This document shows positions 1-9,466 of a stretch of DNA of 64,000 nt, piece after piece. The stretch covers positions 91,818 to 155,817 of the forward strand of contig DYIF01000001.1 in the NCBI GenBank assembly GCA_020723765.1, written 5' to 3'. Under the pieces are notes generated by a model. It had not been told where the DNA came from, searched no databases, and saw only the letters and a list, made by a program, of their open reading frames with translations. This DNA comes from Elusimicrobium minutum (GTDB lineage Bacteria > Elusimicrobiota > Elusimicrobia > Elusimicrobiales > UBA9959). The position numbers and the translations under genes were made by a program. Each line of letters starts with the position of its first letter. Position 1 is the stretch's first letter.

Positions 1-72
1 ATAACCAAAGAAGAAGCGGAAAAACTTATCAAAAGACACAAAGGTTTTTTAAAAGACATTCTGAATAAATGA
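1..72 (+). CDS. C-terminal end of an upstream gene (possibly MurQ-like)
   Basis: The window opens inside a reading frame that runs to a TGA at 70-72, giving 23 visible residues that end in HKGFLKDILNK. The stop overlaps the uvrB ATG as ATGA, so the two genes are probably translationally coupled. The pattern EEAEKLIKRHKGFLKDIL resembles the C-terminal helix of N-acetylmuramic acid 6-phosphate etherase (MurQ), but 23 residues are too few to identify a family; treat the product as unknown. Confidence 0.55.
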   Translation: MTKEEAEKLIKRHKGFLKDILNK

Positions 73-2045
73 ACTTTAAACTCGTATCTAAATTCAAACC
101 CAAAGGCGACCAGCCGAAAGCCATTAAACAACTTGTCGAAAACGTAAAAAAAGGAGTTTCTAACCAAACCCTTTTGGGGGTGACCGGAAGCGGAAAAACT
201 TTTACCATGGCCAATTTAATAGCCTCGGTTCAAAAGCCGACGCTTATAATTTCTCCAAACAAAGTTTTAGCCGCTCAGTTATACTCCGAGTTTAAAACAT
301 TTTTTCCTCATAACCATATTGAATATTTTATTTCCTATTACGATTATTATCAGCCCGAGGCATACATACCGCAAACGGACACCTATATAGAAAAAGACGC
401 CTCGATAAACGAACACATAGACAAGTTAAGAATCAAAGCCACATCCTCCGTTTTAAATTTTAAAGACACCATAGTAATAGCCTCCGTTTCATGCATATAC
501 AATATAGGCTCTCCTCAAAACTTTGAAAAATTTTCTTTTTTAATCAAGAAAGACAGCGAGTTTGATAGGACCAAATTTACCGAAAGGCTTGTAAATATGG
601 GTTACACCAGAAACGAAATGGAATTTAAAAGAGGAAATTTCAGATTGAGAGGCAACACCATAGACATACATCCCTCCGATTCGGATAATTTCATAAGAAT
701 TACGACTTCAGATAAAATAGAATCCATATCGGAAATGGACGCGATTAACATTAGCGAAATAAAGTCGCTAAAAGAATTCATACTTTCCCCCACTTCTCAT
801 TTCATAACCGACATATACGATATAGAAATAGCGATAGATTCGATTAAAAAAGAGTTGGAGGAAAGATACGAACAATTGAAAAAATCCGGGAAGGATTTGT
901 ATGCCGAAAGATTAAAGCAAAAAACCAACTACGACATAGAAATGCTAAAAAATACCGGATTTTGCCACGGAATAGAAAATTATTCCAGGCACTTAACTCA
1001 ACGCCTCCCAGGATCCAGACCGATATGTTTATTGGATTACTTTCCGAAAGATTATCTTCTTTTAATAGACGAATCTCACATCTCCATACCGCAGATAAGA
1101 GGGATGTATGAAGGGGACCGGTCCAGAAAACAAACATTAATAGATTACGGATTCAGACTGCCTTCGGCTCTGGATAACAGGCCTTTAAAATTTGAAGAGT
1201 TTGAAGAGATAAGACCTCAAACCGTATTCGTATCCGCCACCCCAGGCCCTTACGAGTTAAGCATATCCCGACAAAACATAATAGAGCAGATAATAAGGCC
1301 GACCGGGCTTGTGGACCCCGAGGTGGAAGTGGTCGGTTATGAGAACCAGATATCCAGGCTTATAAAAGAGATAGAAGAAAGGGCTAAGAGAAAAGAAAGA
1401 ACTCTGGTTCTTACGCTTACCAAAAAAATGAGCGAGGATTTGTCTAAATTTTTCGCAGAAAAAAAGATAAAAGCCAGATACATACATTCCTCAATGGATA
1501 CTCTCGAAAGGCTTGAGATAATAGATTCGTTTAGAAAAGGGGATTTTGACGCGCTTGTAGGTATAAACCTTTTAAGAGAGGGCATAGATATACCTGAGGT
1601 TTCTCTTGTGGCGATATTAAACGCCGACGCAAGCGGATATTTAAGAAATAAAACCACATTGATTCAGATATCGGGAAGAGCCGCAAGAAATTCATGCGGC
1701 AAGGTTATACTTTTTGCGGATACCCTAACTCAGGCGATTAAAGAAGCCGTGGAAGAAATGGAAAGAAGAAGAAAGATTCAAATGGAATATAACAGAAAAA
1801 ACAAAATAACGCCTAAAACGATAAAAAAGAATTTTGTAATTTATGAAGAGCTAAAAAAACAAAAAGACAGAAACACCACAAAAACCATAGAAAAAATATA
1901 CTCGGAGATAAACGGAGAAAACATAAACGCGGTGATAACAGAGCTTGAAAGGCAGATGAAGGAAGCCGCCGAAAACTTAAATTTCGAGCTTGCGATAGAA
2001 CTTAGAGACAGAATAAAAATCCTAAAGGAAATGAAAGTTAAATAA
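69..2045 (+). CDS. uvrB: Excinuclease ABC subunit B
   Basis: UvrB is the damage-verifying helicase-like subunit of nucleotide excision repair, loaded by UvrA and recruiting UvrC for incision. The 658-residue protein is full length for the family. It has a Walker A motif GVTGSGKT at residues 37-44, the beta-hairpin region containing YYDYYQPEAYIPQTDTYI, a DESH motif II, the SATPG motif, the helicase motif QISGRAARN and a C-terminal UVR domain that binds UvrC (VITELERQMKEAAENLNFE). One oddity is NADASGYLR where the family normally reads DADKEGFLR, just before motif VI. The ATG overlaps the stop of the preceding gene, and the gene ends 9 bases before the convergent SPFH gene with no terminator hairpin visible between them. 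Identification is certain. Confidence 0.98.
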   Translation: MNFKLVSKFKPKGDQPKAIKQLVENVKKGVSNQTLLGVTGSGKTFTMANLIASVQKPTLIISPNKVLAAQLYSEFKTFFPHNHIEYFISYYDYYQPEAYIPQTDTYIEKDASINEHIDKLRIKATSSVLNFKDTIVIASVSCIYNIGSPQNFEKFSFLIKKDSEFDRTKFTERLVNMGYTRNEMEFKRGNFRLRGNTIDIHPSDSDNFIRITTSDKIESISEMDAINISEIKSLKEFILSPTSHFITDIYDIEIAIDSIKKELEERYEQLKKSGKDLYAERLKQKTNYDIEMLKNTGFCHGIENYSRHLTQRLPGSRPICLLDYFPKDYLLLIDESHISIPQIRGMYEGDRSRKQTLIDYGFRLPSALDNRPLKFEEFEEIRPQTVFVSATPGPYELSISRQNIIEQIIRPTGLVDPEVEVVGYENQISRLIKEIEERAKRKERTLVLTLTKKMSEDLSKFFAEKKIKARYIHSSMDTLERLEIIDSFRKGDFDALVGINLLREGIDIPEVSLVAILNADASGYLRNKTTLIQISGRAARNSCGKVILFADTLTQAIKEAVEEMERRRKIQMEYNRKNKITPKTIKKNFVIYEELKKQKDRNTTKTIEKIYSEINGENINAVITELERQMKEAAENLNFELAIELRDRIKILKEMKVK

Positions 2046-2054
2046 TCTTATTTT

Positions 2055-2876
2055 CTATTTTTTATCTATAGAAATAAAAGGAACTCCGCCTCCCACATAA
2101 CCCGGGAGAACTCCGTTCCATTTTTCTATCGCCTTAAGCTGAGCCTCCACTTTTCTTAATTCTATGAGCTGGGAGGTAACGGCTTCTCTCTGCATTCTTA
2201 AAGACTCCGCTTCCGCTTTAGCTTTGGCTATTTGTTGTTCCGCATCTTTTTTCGCTTTTTCGACGAGTTTTTCGGCCATTTTAGCCTGTTGTTCCGCTAT
2301 TTGTTTATCCTCGACCGCTTTTAAAAACTGGTCGGTGAAATCCAAATCTACGACCGAAATATCGGTTACTATTATCTCCTTGGCCATAAGTCTTTGTTTA
2401 ACCTCTTCATTTACCTCTTTGACAAGCTCGTTTCTCTCTCCTATTATTTTTTCGGCGGAATATTTTGCCGCTATGGACTTAAAAACTTCCTGAACAACGG
2501 GGTCCACCACGGTATTAACATAATAAAGCCCGAGATTCCTATATACGCTTACGACTGTTCCCTGCTGTATCCTATGATTTACCACCATATGCACATCCAT
2601 AGTTTGAAGATCTTTTGAGAAAGCTTGAGTTTTTATATCCGCTCTTTGTATTTGTATGGAAAACTTTGTAACGCTTTCCAATATCGGAATTTTAAAATGT
2701 ATTCCTTCGCCGTAAGATCCCACTATCTTCCCAAGCCTCGTTTTTACCGCCACTGTACCCGGAGAAACTATAAAGAAAGACATAAAAACGATAATAATGG
2801 AGAAAAAAATTAAAATGAAACCGAACATAGAATTAAAAAGCTTTTTTAAATCCAAATTTATATTCGCATCTTGCAT
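2055..2876 (-). CDS. SPFH/band-7 (prohibitin-like) membrane protein
   Basis: A 273-residue protein with one N-terminal membrane helix (about residues 16-38), followed by a band-7/SPFH domain (VSPGTVAVKTRLGKI onward, to about residue 190) and an Ala/Glu/Lys-rich coiled coil (about 185-250). This is the prohibitin/HflC architecture. Such proteins form large ring or cage oligomers on the outer face of the inner membrane and influence membrane protease activity or microdomains; the precise role here cannot be read from sequence. The start is supported by GGAGG four bases upstream of the ATG. It is a single-gene unit with its own promoter, divergent from nadC and convergent with uvrB; no FtsH gene lies nearby. 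HflK/HflC normally come as a pair, so prohibitin homologue is the better name. Confidence 0.9.
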   Translation of the reverse strand: MQDANINLDLKKLFNSMFGFILIFFSIIIVFMSFFIVSPGTVAVKTRLGKIVGSYGEGIHFKIPILESVTKFSIQIQRADIKTQAFSKDLQTMDVHMVVNHRIQQGTVVSVYRNLGLYYVNTVVDPVVQEVFKSIAAKYSAEKIIGERNELVKEVNEEVKQRLMAKEIIVTDISVVDLDFTDQFLKAVEDKQIAEQQAKMAEKLVEKAKKDAEQQIAKAKAEAESLRMQREAVTSQLIELRKVEAQLKAIEKWNGVLPGYVGGGVPFISIDKK

Positions 2877-2911
2877 AAAACCTCCATTACCGATAAAATA
2901 TGTATAGGATT

Positions 2912-2920
2912 ATTATAGCA
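2912..2920 (-). promoter_or_regulatory. Extended -10 promoter for the SPFH gene
   Basis: On the minus strand the bases read TGCTATAAT, an extended -10 box with perfect TATAAT. It lies about 35 bases upstream of the SPFH start codon, followed by the GGAGG ribosome-binding site. No clear -35 hexamer is visible, which fits extended -10 promoters. Confidence 0.6.
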
Positions 2921-2976
2921 ATTATAAAAATTTTAAATTTATATTTTTTAAAAATAAAATTTAAAGATATTTTTAA

Positions 2977-2982
2977 TATAAT
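2977..2982 (+). promoter_or_regulatory. -10 box placed for a leaderless nadC transcript
   Basis: TATAAT is followed by only six bases (TTATTT) before the nadC ATG. Transcription normally starts about seven bases after the -10 box, so the mRNA would begin at or next to the ATG. No Shine-Dalgarno sequence precedes the ATG. The same six-base spacer precedes glmU. Confidence 0.6.
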
Positions 2983-2988
2983 TTATTT

Positions 2989-3834
2989 ATGAACGAAACC
3001 GAAAAAATAATAGAAAAAGCCTTAAAGGAAGACATAAAAACAGGGGATATAACCACCGAAATATTCGTAGATAAAAACGCAAAATTCAAAGGGATACTTA
3101 TTTCAAAAGACAACGGGATTTTATGCGGAATAGATTTCGCCGAAATGTGTTTTAAAAAATTAAATTCAAAGGCAAGAATAAAAAAACTCAAAAAAGACGG
3201 GGAGTTCATAACAAAAAAAGAAATTATAGCCGAAATCTTATCCGATAGAACAATACTTTCCGCCGAAAGAACCGCCCTTAACATAATTCAAAGGCTTAGC
3301 GGAATAGCCACAAAAACATACGAGTTTGCAAGGTTATCCCGAAACTACGGAGTGGAAGTCTTCGATACGAGAAAAACGGGACCCAATTTTAGAATAATGG
3401 AGAAATACGCCGTATCCTGCGGAGGAGGAACAAACCATAGATTCGGCCTTTACGACGCCTTTATGATAAAAGACAATCATATATCTTCGTTTAAAAACAT
3501 AAAAGAAATAGAAAAGAAGATATCTATAGCCAGAAGACTCCATCCTCAAAAAGAAATAGAGATAGAAGCCGAGTCTTTAAAGCAAGTTAGGGATTTTATA
3601 GATATGGACATAGATGTTATAATGTTAGACAATATGGACTTAAAAACGGCTAAAAAAGCCATAAATTTAATAAGAGCCAAAAGAAAAGACATAGAGATAG
3701 AATTATCCGGCGGCATAGACGAAAAAAATTTTATTAACTACCTTAAATTAAGACCGGATAGGATATCCATCGGAGCGCTTACTCACTCGTATAAATCCTT
3801 AGACATATCCCTTGAAATCGAAAGAATAAAATGA
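2989..3834 (+). CDS. nadC: Nicotinate-nucleotide pyrophosphorylase (carboxylating), quinolinate phosphoribosyltransferase
   Basis: NadC converts quinolinate and PRPP to nicotinate mononucleotide, CO2 and pyrophosphate, the last committed step of de novo NAD synthesis. The 281-residue length is typical. Hallmarks are the ILSAERTALNIIQRLSGIAT helix, FDTRKTGPNFRIMEKYAV (usually DTRKTTPGLR, binding the quinolinate carboxylates and PRPP phosphates), the CGGGTNHRFGLYDAFMIKDNH segment, VIMLDNMD and the C-terminal ELSGGID and ISIGALTHS phosphate-binding loops. It starts the nadC-birA-queG operon and overlaps birA by ATGA. The start has no Shine-Dalgarno sequence; a TATAAT box six bases upstream suggests a leaderless mRNA. 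No nadA or nadB is in this window. Confidence 0.97.
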   Translation: MNETEKIIEKALKEDIKTGDITTEIFVDKNAKFKGILISKDNGILCGIDFAEMCFKKLNSKARIKKLKKDGEFITKKEIIAEILSDRTILSAERTALNIIQRLSGIATKTYEFARLSRNYGVEVFDTRKTGPNFRIMEKYAVSCGGGTNHRFGLYDAFMIKDNHISSFKNIKEIEKKISIARRLHPQKEIEIEAESLKQVRDFIDMDIDVIMLDNMDLKTAKKAINLIRAKRKDIEIELSGGIDEKNFINYLKLRPDRISIGALTHSYKSLDISLEIERIK

Positions 3835-4382
3835 TTTTTTCCATATCGGCAAAAGAATTGGACTCCACCCAGAATCTCGCGAAAGAACTTATAGAAAAAG
3901 GATTTGGCGAGCGATTTAAAAGCTTCGTAATAACCGCCGAAATTCAAACTAACGGAAGAGGACAGAGAGACAACAAATGGTCGAGCGAAAAAGGAGGGCT
4001 ATACTTTTCTTACGTATATTATATAGACGAAGCCGAAATCCATAATATTAAAAATCTTTCGATTGAAATCGCGCAAACGATAAAAGAAGCTTTAGAAGAA
4101 ACTTACGGAAAATACGGGATAAAACTTTTCATAAAACCTCCGAACGACATATACGCAAAAACCTCAAACGGAGATAGAAAAATATGCGGCATTTTAATAG
4201 AAACCACTCCTTGCAAAGGCAAAAGATTTATAATAATAGGAGCAGGCGTAAATTTTACCAATAAAATACCGAAAGAACTTCGAGAAAAGGCCTCATCTTT
4301 ATATCTTTTGACCGGAAAAAGGTTTAACAAAAAAATCTTTTTAAAAAAACTTTTAAACCGACTAATCCTTAAAACGAGATGA
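3831..4382 (+). CDS. birA: Biotin--[acetyl-CoA-carboxylase] ligase, catalytic domain only
   Basis: Biotin protein ligase activates biotin with ATP and attaches it to the lysine of biotin carboxyl carrier proteins. The 183 residues cover only the catalytic domain: DSTQNLAKEL, the biotin/ATP loop QTNGRGQRDNKWSSEKGGLY, PPNDIY (usually WPNDI/VY), KICGILIET and IIGAGVNF. The N-terminal winged helix of E. coli BirA is missing, so it should not act as the biotin-operon repressor, and the small SH3-like C-terminal domain is also absent or very reduced, leaving a short protein for the family. It overlaps nadC by ATGA and the next gene by four bases, so the three cofactor genes are translationally coupled. 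Confidence 0.93.
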   Translation: MIFSISAKELDSTQNLAKELIEKGFGERFKSFVITAEIQTNGRGQRDNKWSSEKGGLYFSYVYYIDEAEIHNIKNLSIEIAQTIKEALEETYGKYGIKLFIKPPNDIYAKTSNGDRKICGILIETTPCKGKRFIIIGAGVNFTNKIPKELREKASSLYLLTGKRFNKKIFLKKLLNRLILKTR

Positions 4383-5209
4383 AGTACTCCGAACTCAAAG
4401 AAATTTTAAAAGAAGAAGATATAACCGATTTCGCCGTTATAAATAAAAAAGATTTTCCTATTTTCGGCGAAATAACAAAGGAACTTCCGAAGGAGCTTAA
4501 CTATATAAAAAGGCCAGAGAGGAAAAACCCCGCTATTATTTATCCTTTAGCGAAAAGCATACTGATATGCGTTTATCAGTATTGGGACAATGATAAAAAT
4601 TACGAAGAAGAATTTAAAAAATTGAGCGATATAAAAGAATATATAAAAAACAGAACCCGGAATTGGGAAAATATAGAAAAAAAACTAAAAAACGGATTTA
4701 AAATATCGAGATACGCTTTAGTAGAAGAATATCACAAAAAAATAAAAAAACATTTGAGAAAAATAATCGCAAAATTAAAAGAAAAACAAAAAGAGATAGA
4801 CGGGAAAATATTCGTAGACACATCGCCTATATTCGAGAAAAAAATGGCCGAAACAGCGGGACTTGGATTTATAGGCAAAAACACTCTTTTGATAAGCCCC
4901 GTTTACGGAAGCTATTTATTCATAGGCGGGATAATTTTAAACGAGGAATTTGAAAACATACCGGAAATAAAAGAGAAAAATGAAAAAATATGCGACAGTT
5001 GCCGCATATGCGAAGAATCATGCCCGACTAAAGCGTTATATAACGGATCGCTTGAGCCGGAAAAATGCATATCCTTCTGGACAACTCACACAAAAAGAGA
5101 AATACCGGAGTCAATATTATCCGCATCGAATTACATGCTGGGGTGCGACATATGCCAGGAGTTCTGCCCGTACAATAAAACGGCAAAAAAAGGAAAAAGC
5201 ATATTTTAA
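4379..5209 (+). CDS. queG: Epoxyqueuosine reductase
   Basis: QueG reduces epoxyqueuosine to queuosine at the tRNA wobble position, using cobalamin and two [4Fe-4S] clusters. The conserved DTSPIFEKKMAETAGLGFIG segment, containing the catalytic Asp, is followed by GKNTLLISPVYGS and then the ferredoxin-like cysteines: CDSCRICEESCP and, further on, CDICQEFCP. At 276 residues it is shorter than E. coli QueG (about 380) because the C-terminal HEAT-like tRNA-binding part is missing; shorter forms of this kind exist in other bacteria. It is the last gene of the nadC-birA-queG run and overlaps the birA end by ATGA. Its stop codon overlaps the convergent lptD stop by four bases, so no terminator separates the two operons. 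Confidence 0.94.
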   Translation: MKYSELKEILKEEDITDFAVINKKDFPIFGEITKELPKELNYIKRPERKNPAIIYPLAKSILICVYQYWDNDKNYEEEFKKLSDIKEYIKNRTRNWENIEKKLKNGFKISRYALVEEYHKKIKKHLRKIIAKLKEKQKEIDGKIFVDTSPIFEKKMAETAGLGFIGKNTLLISPVYGSYLFIGGIILNEEFENIPEIKEKNEKICDSCRICEESCPTKALYNGSLEPEKCISFWTTHTKREIPESILSASNYMLGCDICQEFCPYNKTAKKGKSIF

Positions 5210-7248
5210 TAATCCCTTTCTTCGTCAAACTTACGCCACGGCTTAAAAAATTCATCCACCTCTCTGTCTATTTCGTTTTTCCTGTACGGGTCGTTCATTT
5301 TCATCGTTATGTAAAAAAACACTTCGTTTACTTTCTTTCTGTTTCTTAAAGCGAATTTCGCTCTAAAATCGTGAAATTCCTTATTTAAATTAAAGCCTTT
5401 CTCAAAAAACTTAACTCCCATATCTTTATTAAAATCGACGTAATAACGCAAAACGAACTCTCCGTACCATCCTCCTTTTCTGGACGGGTAATATCCAAGA
5501 GTATTTGAAATTAAAAATCTATCCTTATTAGACGAATAATTGGCAAACCCTATATTAAGATAATTTTTTTCGTAATTGGAGTTAAGTTGAGTTATAAAGC
5601 TTTTATGACCGTCGTTTATATCGTAAACCTCTTTGACGTAAACCTCGTAATTATAAAAACTTTTATAATAATCAAGGGATAACGGCCCCAGTCTCCTTTT
5701 AAAATTTCTGCCTTCGTCGTAAGGCTTTAAATCGTAATCTGCGTGAAACCTCATATATCTGTCTATTTGGGAAAACAAAGTAATATCCAAATTTAAAAGG
5801 CTTTTTTCTATTCCTTTATCCTGGCTGTTAAAATCTATTTCCGCCTTATTTTTTTTCGACCTGAAAAGCCCGAAATATCCTATTTCATAAGAATTGGAAA
5901 GAGTGGAGTATCTAAAACCGGAATTATATCTATATCTTGAGATCAAAACATCTTCGGAATTGGAAGCGTTTTGAAAAGTAATATTTCCGCTATAATTTAT
6001 AGAGTTATAAAACGAAAAATCTCTCAATATATTTAAAGAATTGGAAAGAGTATAGCTCAAATTCATTTTTTTGCCAAAATACTCTGGAGCGGTCCTTGAG
6101 TTTTCCGCCGAAACATATAGCTCGTGATTTATCGGAAGATTTGAAATTCTTCTCGTAATCATCTGATACTCAGCTTTAGGAGAAATGTTTTGATATTCTT
6201 TAAAAGAATAATCGTCTAAGCTTTTATAAACGACCCTATTTAAAACTCTAAGATAAGAGCCGCTCATCCTGTATGTCAGAGAGGTTTCCCATTGTTTATC
6301 GGCCGAAATGGCGAAAGGATTGGACCTGAAATAATTGTTATTAAAACTGGGAGCCGACATCAATCTTATATAGTTTTGAACATACAATTCTTTTCCGTCT
6401 TTATCGTATATCTTAGCCCATAATCCGCCGTTTGCTCCCCATTCTATCGGCCCGGCTCCCCTTTCGTCTATCCTATAATAAGATAGGTTAAATTTTACGC
6501 TATCTTTTTTATATTTATAAAATTCTCCTCCGAATCCCCATCCTTTTCTTGAAAAATAATCGACAAAAAGTTTCATTTTGCTATAGCTTGAAAATTTATA
6601 TGTATAGTTAGATTTTATATAAAAACCGTTTCTTGAATCGTACCCCGGATAAAATTGGCTTATTATCGGAGTTCCTCCGCCCAAAGGTTTATAAAAAACG
6701 GGAAAATAGAGTATCGGAACCTTGCCTATATAAAATATATTATTATATGAAAGAAAATATTTATGAGGAACGAAGCTGAGTCTTTGAGAAGAAACTCGAT
6801 AATGAGGAGGATCCTCATCGCAAGTCGTTATTACCGCGTTTTTATAAATATATTTATCCTTATCAAAAACGACTTTTTTGCCTTTTATGACGAACCTGTC
6901 GTATCTGGATATGGCGTTATCGAATAATCCGTAGTTTTCCTCGAAATTAAAATCTCCGTTATCGGCTTTTATCGACATCGAAGAAGTATCCAGAGTAAAG
7001 CTTGAGTTTAAAACTATTACGGAAGAGGATGTATTAATTTCCGCTTTTTCGGTCTTTATTTTTAAATCCACTTTATTATTTTCATTTACGCTGTTTATTA
7101 CCACATTGCTCGATAACAATATTAAAGACCCGGAACTGTCGTAGAGAGCGTAATCGGAAACAAACTCTATCCTGTTTATATCGTTATAATCGAACTTATT
7201 TTCGCAATATAAAAAGGAGTTTATTAAAAAAATTAAAACAAACGTCAT
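5206..7248 (-). CDS. lptD: LPS-assembly outer-membrane protein, LptD/OstA-like
   Basis: A 680-residue protein with a short N-terminal hydrophobic signal (MTFVLIFLINSFLYC), an OstA/LptA-like periplasmic beta-jellyroll region (about residues 25-170, with repeated patterns such as IKADNGDFNFEENYGLFDNA) and a long C-terminal region rich in alternating aromatic strands, as in a large beta barrel. The segment TTCDEDPPHYRVSSQRLSFVPHK followed by YNNIFYIGKVPILYFPVFY is the LptD family signature. LptD receives LPS from LptA and inserts it into the outer leaflet. Its presence argues that this organism makes LPS or a related glycolipid. It is the last gene of the prfA-prmC-murA-folC-ROK operon and overlaps the kinase gene by ATGA. 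The E. coli type disulfide cysteines are not conserved. Confidence 0.82.
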   Translation of the reverse strand: MTFVLIFLINSFLYCENKFDYNDINRIEFVSDYALYDSSGSLILLSSNVVINSVNENNKVDLKIKTEKAEINTSSSVIVLNSSFTLDTSSMSIKADNGDFNFEENYGLFDNAISRYDRFVIKGKKVVFDKDKYIYKNAVITTCDEDPPHYRVSSQRLSFVPHKYFLSYNNIFYIGKVPILYFPVFYKPLGGGTPIISQFYPGYDSRNGFYIKSNYTYKFSSYSKMKLFVDYFSRKGWGFGGEFYKYKKDSVKFNLSYYRIDERGAGPIEWGANGGLWAKIYDKDGKELYVQNYIRLMSAPSFNNNYFRSNPFAISADKQWETSLTYRMSGSYLRVLNRVVYKSLDDYSFKEYQNISPKAEYQMITRRISNLPINHELYVSAENSRTAPEYFGKKMNLSYTLSNSLNILRDFSFYNSINYSGNITFQNASNSEDVLISRYRYNSGFRYSTLSNSYEIGYFGLFRSKKNKAEIDFNSQDKGIEKSLLNLDITLFSQIDRYMRFHADYDLKPYDEGRNFKRRLGPLSLDYYKSFYNYEVYVKEVYDINDGHKSFITQLNSNYEKNYLNIGFANYSSNKDRFLISNTLGYYPSRKGGWYGEFVLRYYVDFNKDMGVKFFEKGFNLNKEFHDFRAKFALRNRKKVNEVFFYITMKMNDPYRKNEIDREVDEFFKPWRKFDEERDY

Positions 7249-8183
7249 TTATTATCCAGAGCGAAACTTGCGCAACCCAAAACGCCTATATCCTCATTAT
7301 TGGATATAAGTATTTTCATTTTATTTATCGGAGTCTTTATTCCATACTCCGAAAGTCTCTTTTTTACAAAAGGCATAAAAAACTTATGGGCCCTTGAAAC
7401 CCCTCCGGCAAGAACGGTAATTTCGGGATTCAATAAAACCGCGATATTCCCTATACCGCTACCCAGCCGATAGCCGTAATCCTTCCATATATCTAAGCAA
7501 ATTCTATCGCCTTTTTCGGCCAAGTCGAAAATAATCTTCGGGGTTATATTTCCTTTTTCAAACCCGTATTTTTTTAAATAAGAATCCGTATTTTTAATTC
7601 TTCTTTGGACCTCTCTAATCAAAGCGTAAGTTCCGCAGTAAGCCTCAAGGCATCCGTAATTGCCGCAGTTGCATTTTTCTCCGCCTTCTTTTATTATCAT
7701 ATGGCCTATTTCCCCCGCCGTTGAGGTGGAGCCTCTATAAAGATTTCCGTTTGTTATTATCCCGCCTCCGACTCCGGTGCCGAGTGTAAAAACCGCCATA
7801 TTTTTAACTTTTCTTTTAACCTCGAAAACATAAATCCCCCAGGATGCCATATTCGCGTCGTTTTCAACCAAACACTTAAAACCGGATACCCTTTCAAAAT
7901 CTTTTTTTATATTTTTATTTTTCCATCCGCATAAATTGGGGGCGTATCTCAAAATTCCCCTATCGGAGTCCACATCGCCAGCTATCCCTATGCAAACCGA
8001 TATCTTTTTTTTCTGATATTCCCGCGATATGGAAATCGCTATCTCGGTTAATTCTTTTATAAAAAAATCATAACCGTTAGACAAAGGGGTTGGAATCTTA
8101 ATGTTCTTTAAAATTTTATATTTATCGTTTAAAACCGCTATCTTTGTATTTGTACCGCCCACATCCAGGCCTACGGATATCAT
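7245..8183 (-). CDS. ROK-family sugar kinase (glucokinase-like)
   Basis: A 312-residue ROK-family kinase. It has the N-terminal phosphate-binding loop GLDVGGTNTKIAVL, the catalytic ENDANMASWG with Asp at residue 109, the adenosine-binding TLGTGVGGGII, and the zinc-binding consensus GEIGHMIIKEGGEKCNCGNYGCLE (His161, Cys171, Cys173, Cys178). There is no N-terminal helix-turn-helix, so it is an enzyme rather than a ROK repressor. Glucokinase is the most common role for ROK proteins of this length, but fructokinase, N-acetylmannosamine or N-acetylglucosamine kinase activity cannot be excluded. It overlaps both folC and lptD by four bases. Confidence 0.9.
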   Translation of the reverse strand: MISVGLDVGGTNTKIAVLNDKYKILKNIKIPTPLSNGYDFFIKELTEIAISISREYQKKKISVCIGIAGDVDSDRGILRYAPNLCGWKNKNIKKDFERVSGFKCLVENDANMASWGIYVFEVKRKVKNMAVFTLGTGVGGGIITNGNLYRGSTSTAGEIGHMIIKEGGEKCNCGNYGCLEAYCGTYALIREVQRRIKNTDSYLKKYGFEKGNITPKIIFDLAEKGDRICLDIWKDYGYRLGSGIGNIAVLLNPEITVLAGGVSRAHKFFMPFVKKRLSEYGIKTPINKMKILISNNEDIGVLGCASFALDNK

Positions 8184-9466
8184 ATCTTCTCCTTTATTAT
8201 TTTAAGAACATCGGAAACAAGATAAAAAGAACCGCAAACGCATATATTATCCGAAAGATTCGACGCGTATTTTAGCGCGATATCGTAATCGGATATAACC
8301 GTCAATTCGATGTCCGAAGAATATTTGCTAAACTCATCCGCGATAAAAGTCGCGCTTAATTTTTTAGGATTATTTATTTCGCATATTATTACTCTTTTAA
8401 ATAATCCGCAAACGCATATTTTTTTTATTACATCGGCGTAATCCTTGGTCGATAAAATGGAAAAAACAAGAACCGGTTCTTTTATGTCGAAAAATCTGAC
8501 GTTATCTATAAAAACGGAGAATGCCTCGGGATTATGAGCCCCGTCCAGAACCAAAAATTTTTCTTTTCCGTTTATCTTTTTAACGAATGTTTGGAATCTA
8601 CAGTTAATTTTTATGTCGGATAAAGCTTTTTGAAGCGTTTTTTTATCCGGCCTAATCCCGATTTTTTCCAATCCCTTAACGACCATAGATAAATTTAAAG
8701 GCTGTTTTAAACCCAAAATACTCATACTAAATTCGTCTCCGGTTTCTTTGTTTACTATATTCATTAAGCCTTTAACTCTGTCGAAATTTTTTATTTCGAA
8801 AAAGTTATCACATTCCAGATGATAGGCGTTGTTCTCCACGCATTTTTTATAAACGATATCTTTTATTCCCTCTTCAAATCGAGGAGTAACGCATACGCTT
8901 TCCTTCTTAATTATTCCGGATTTCTGGAAAGCGATATCCGATTTCGTTTTTCCCAAAAGTTCGGTATGATCCAGGGATATGGAAGTTATGAAACAAAGAG
9001 CGGTATTATCGAATACGTTTGTGGTGTCGTATAATCCTCCTATTCCGACCTCCACAACCGAATAATCGACTTTATTTTCAAAATAAAGAAATGCGATTAA
9101 GGTCATCATTTCAAAAAAACTCAAATCTTTCGATAAAGAATAAACGCGCTCGAATAGTTTTATAAAATCTTCTTTACTTATCGGAGTTCGGTTTATCTGA
9201 ATTCTTTCCGTAAGGTCGTCGATATGAGGAGAGGTATACAAAGCTGTTTTAAAGCCCATGCTTCTTATTATCGACTCGGCAATATAAGCGACCGAACCCT
9301 TCCCGTTGGTGCCGGTTATATGAATTATCTTCCCCATTTTTTTTTGCGGTTCGCCCAATTTCAAAAGTATTTTTTTTATATGTTCTATCCCGTTCTTTTT
9401 TATCTGAGAATGTCTGGAATACAAAATATTTTCTATCTCTTTGTATCTTTCTTCTATTTCATTCAT
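8180..9466 (-). CDS. folC: Bifunctional dihydrofolate/folylpolyglutamate synthase
   Basis: FolC is an ATP-dependent Mur-ligase-like amide ligase that adds glutamate to dihydropteroate and tetrahydrofolate. The 428-residue protein has the P-loop TGTNGKGSVA at residues 51-60, the SPHIDDLTERIQINRTPIS loop, VEVGIGGLYDTTNVF, the metal-binding SLDHTELLG, and LDGAHNPEAF in the C-terminal domain. These are the standard FolC motifs in order. It lies between murA and the ROK kinase with four-base overlaps on both sides, so it is part of the same transcript. Confidence 0.95.
   Translation of the reverse strand: MNEIEERYKEIENILYSRHSQIKKNGIEHIKKILLKLGEPQKKMGKIIHITGTNGKGSVAYIAESIIRSMGFKTALYTSPHIDDLTERIQINRTPISKEDFIKLFERVYSLSKDLSFFEMMTLIAFLYFENKVDYSVVEVGIGGLYDTTNVFDNTALCFITSISLDHTELLGKTKSDIAFQKSGIIKKESVCVTPRFEEGIKDIVYKKCVENNAYHLECDNFFEIKNFDRVKGLMNIVNKETGDEFSMSILGLKQPLNLSMVVKGLEKIGIRPDKKTLQKALSDIKINCRFQTFVKKINGKEKFLVLDGAHNPEAFSVFIDNVRFFDIKEPVLVFSILSTKDYADVIKKICVCGLFKRVIICEINNPKKLSATFIADEFSKYSSDIELTVISDYDIALKYASNLSDNICVCGSFYLVSDVLKIIKEKI

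Noticed and set aside
1..72. Confident assignment of the first partial gene as murQ
   Set aside because: Only 23 residues are visible; the resemblance to the MurQ C-terminus is suggestive only.
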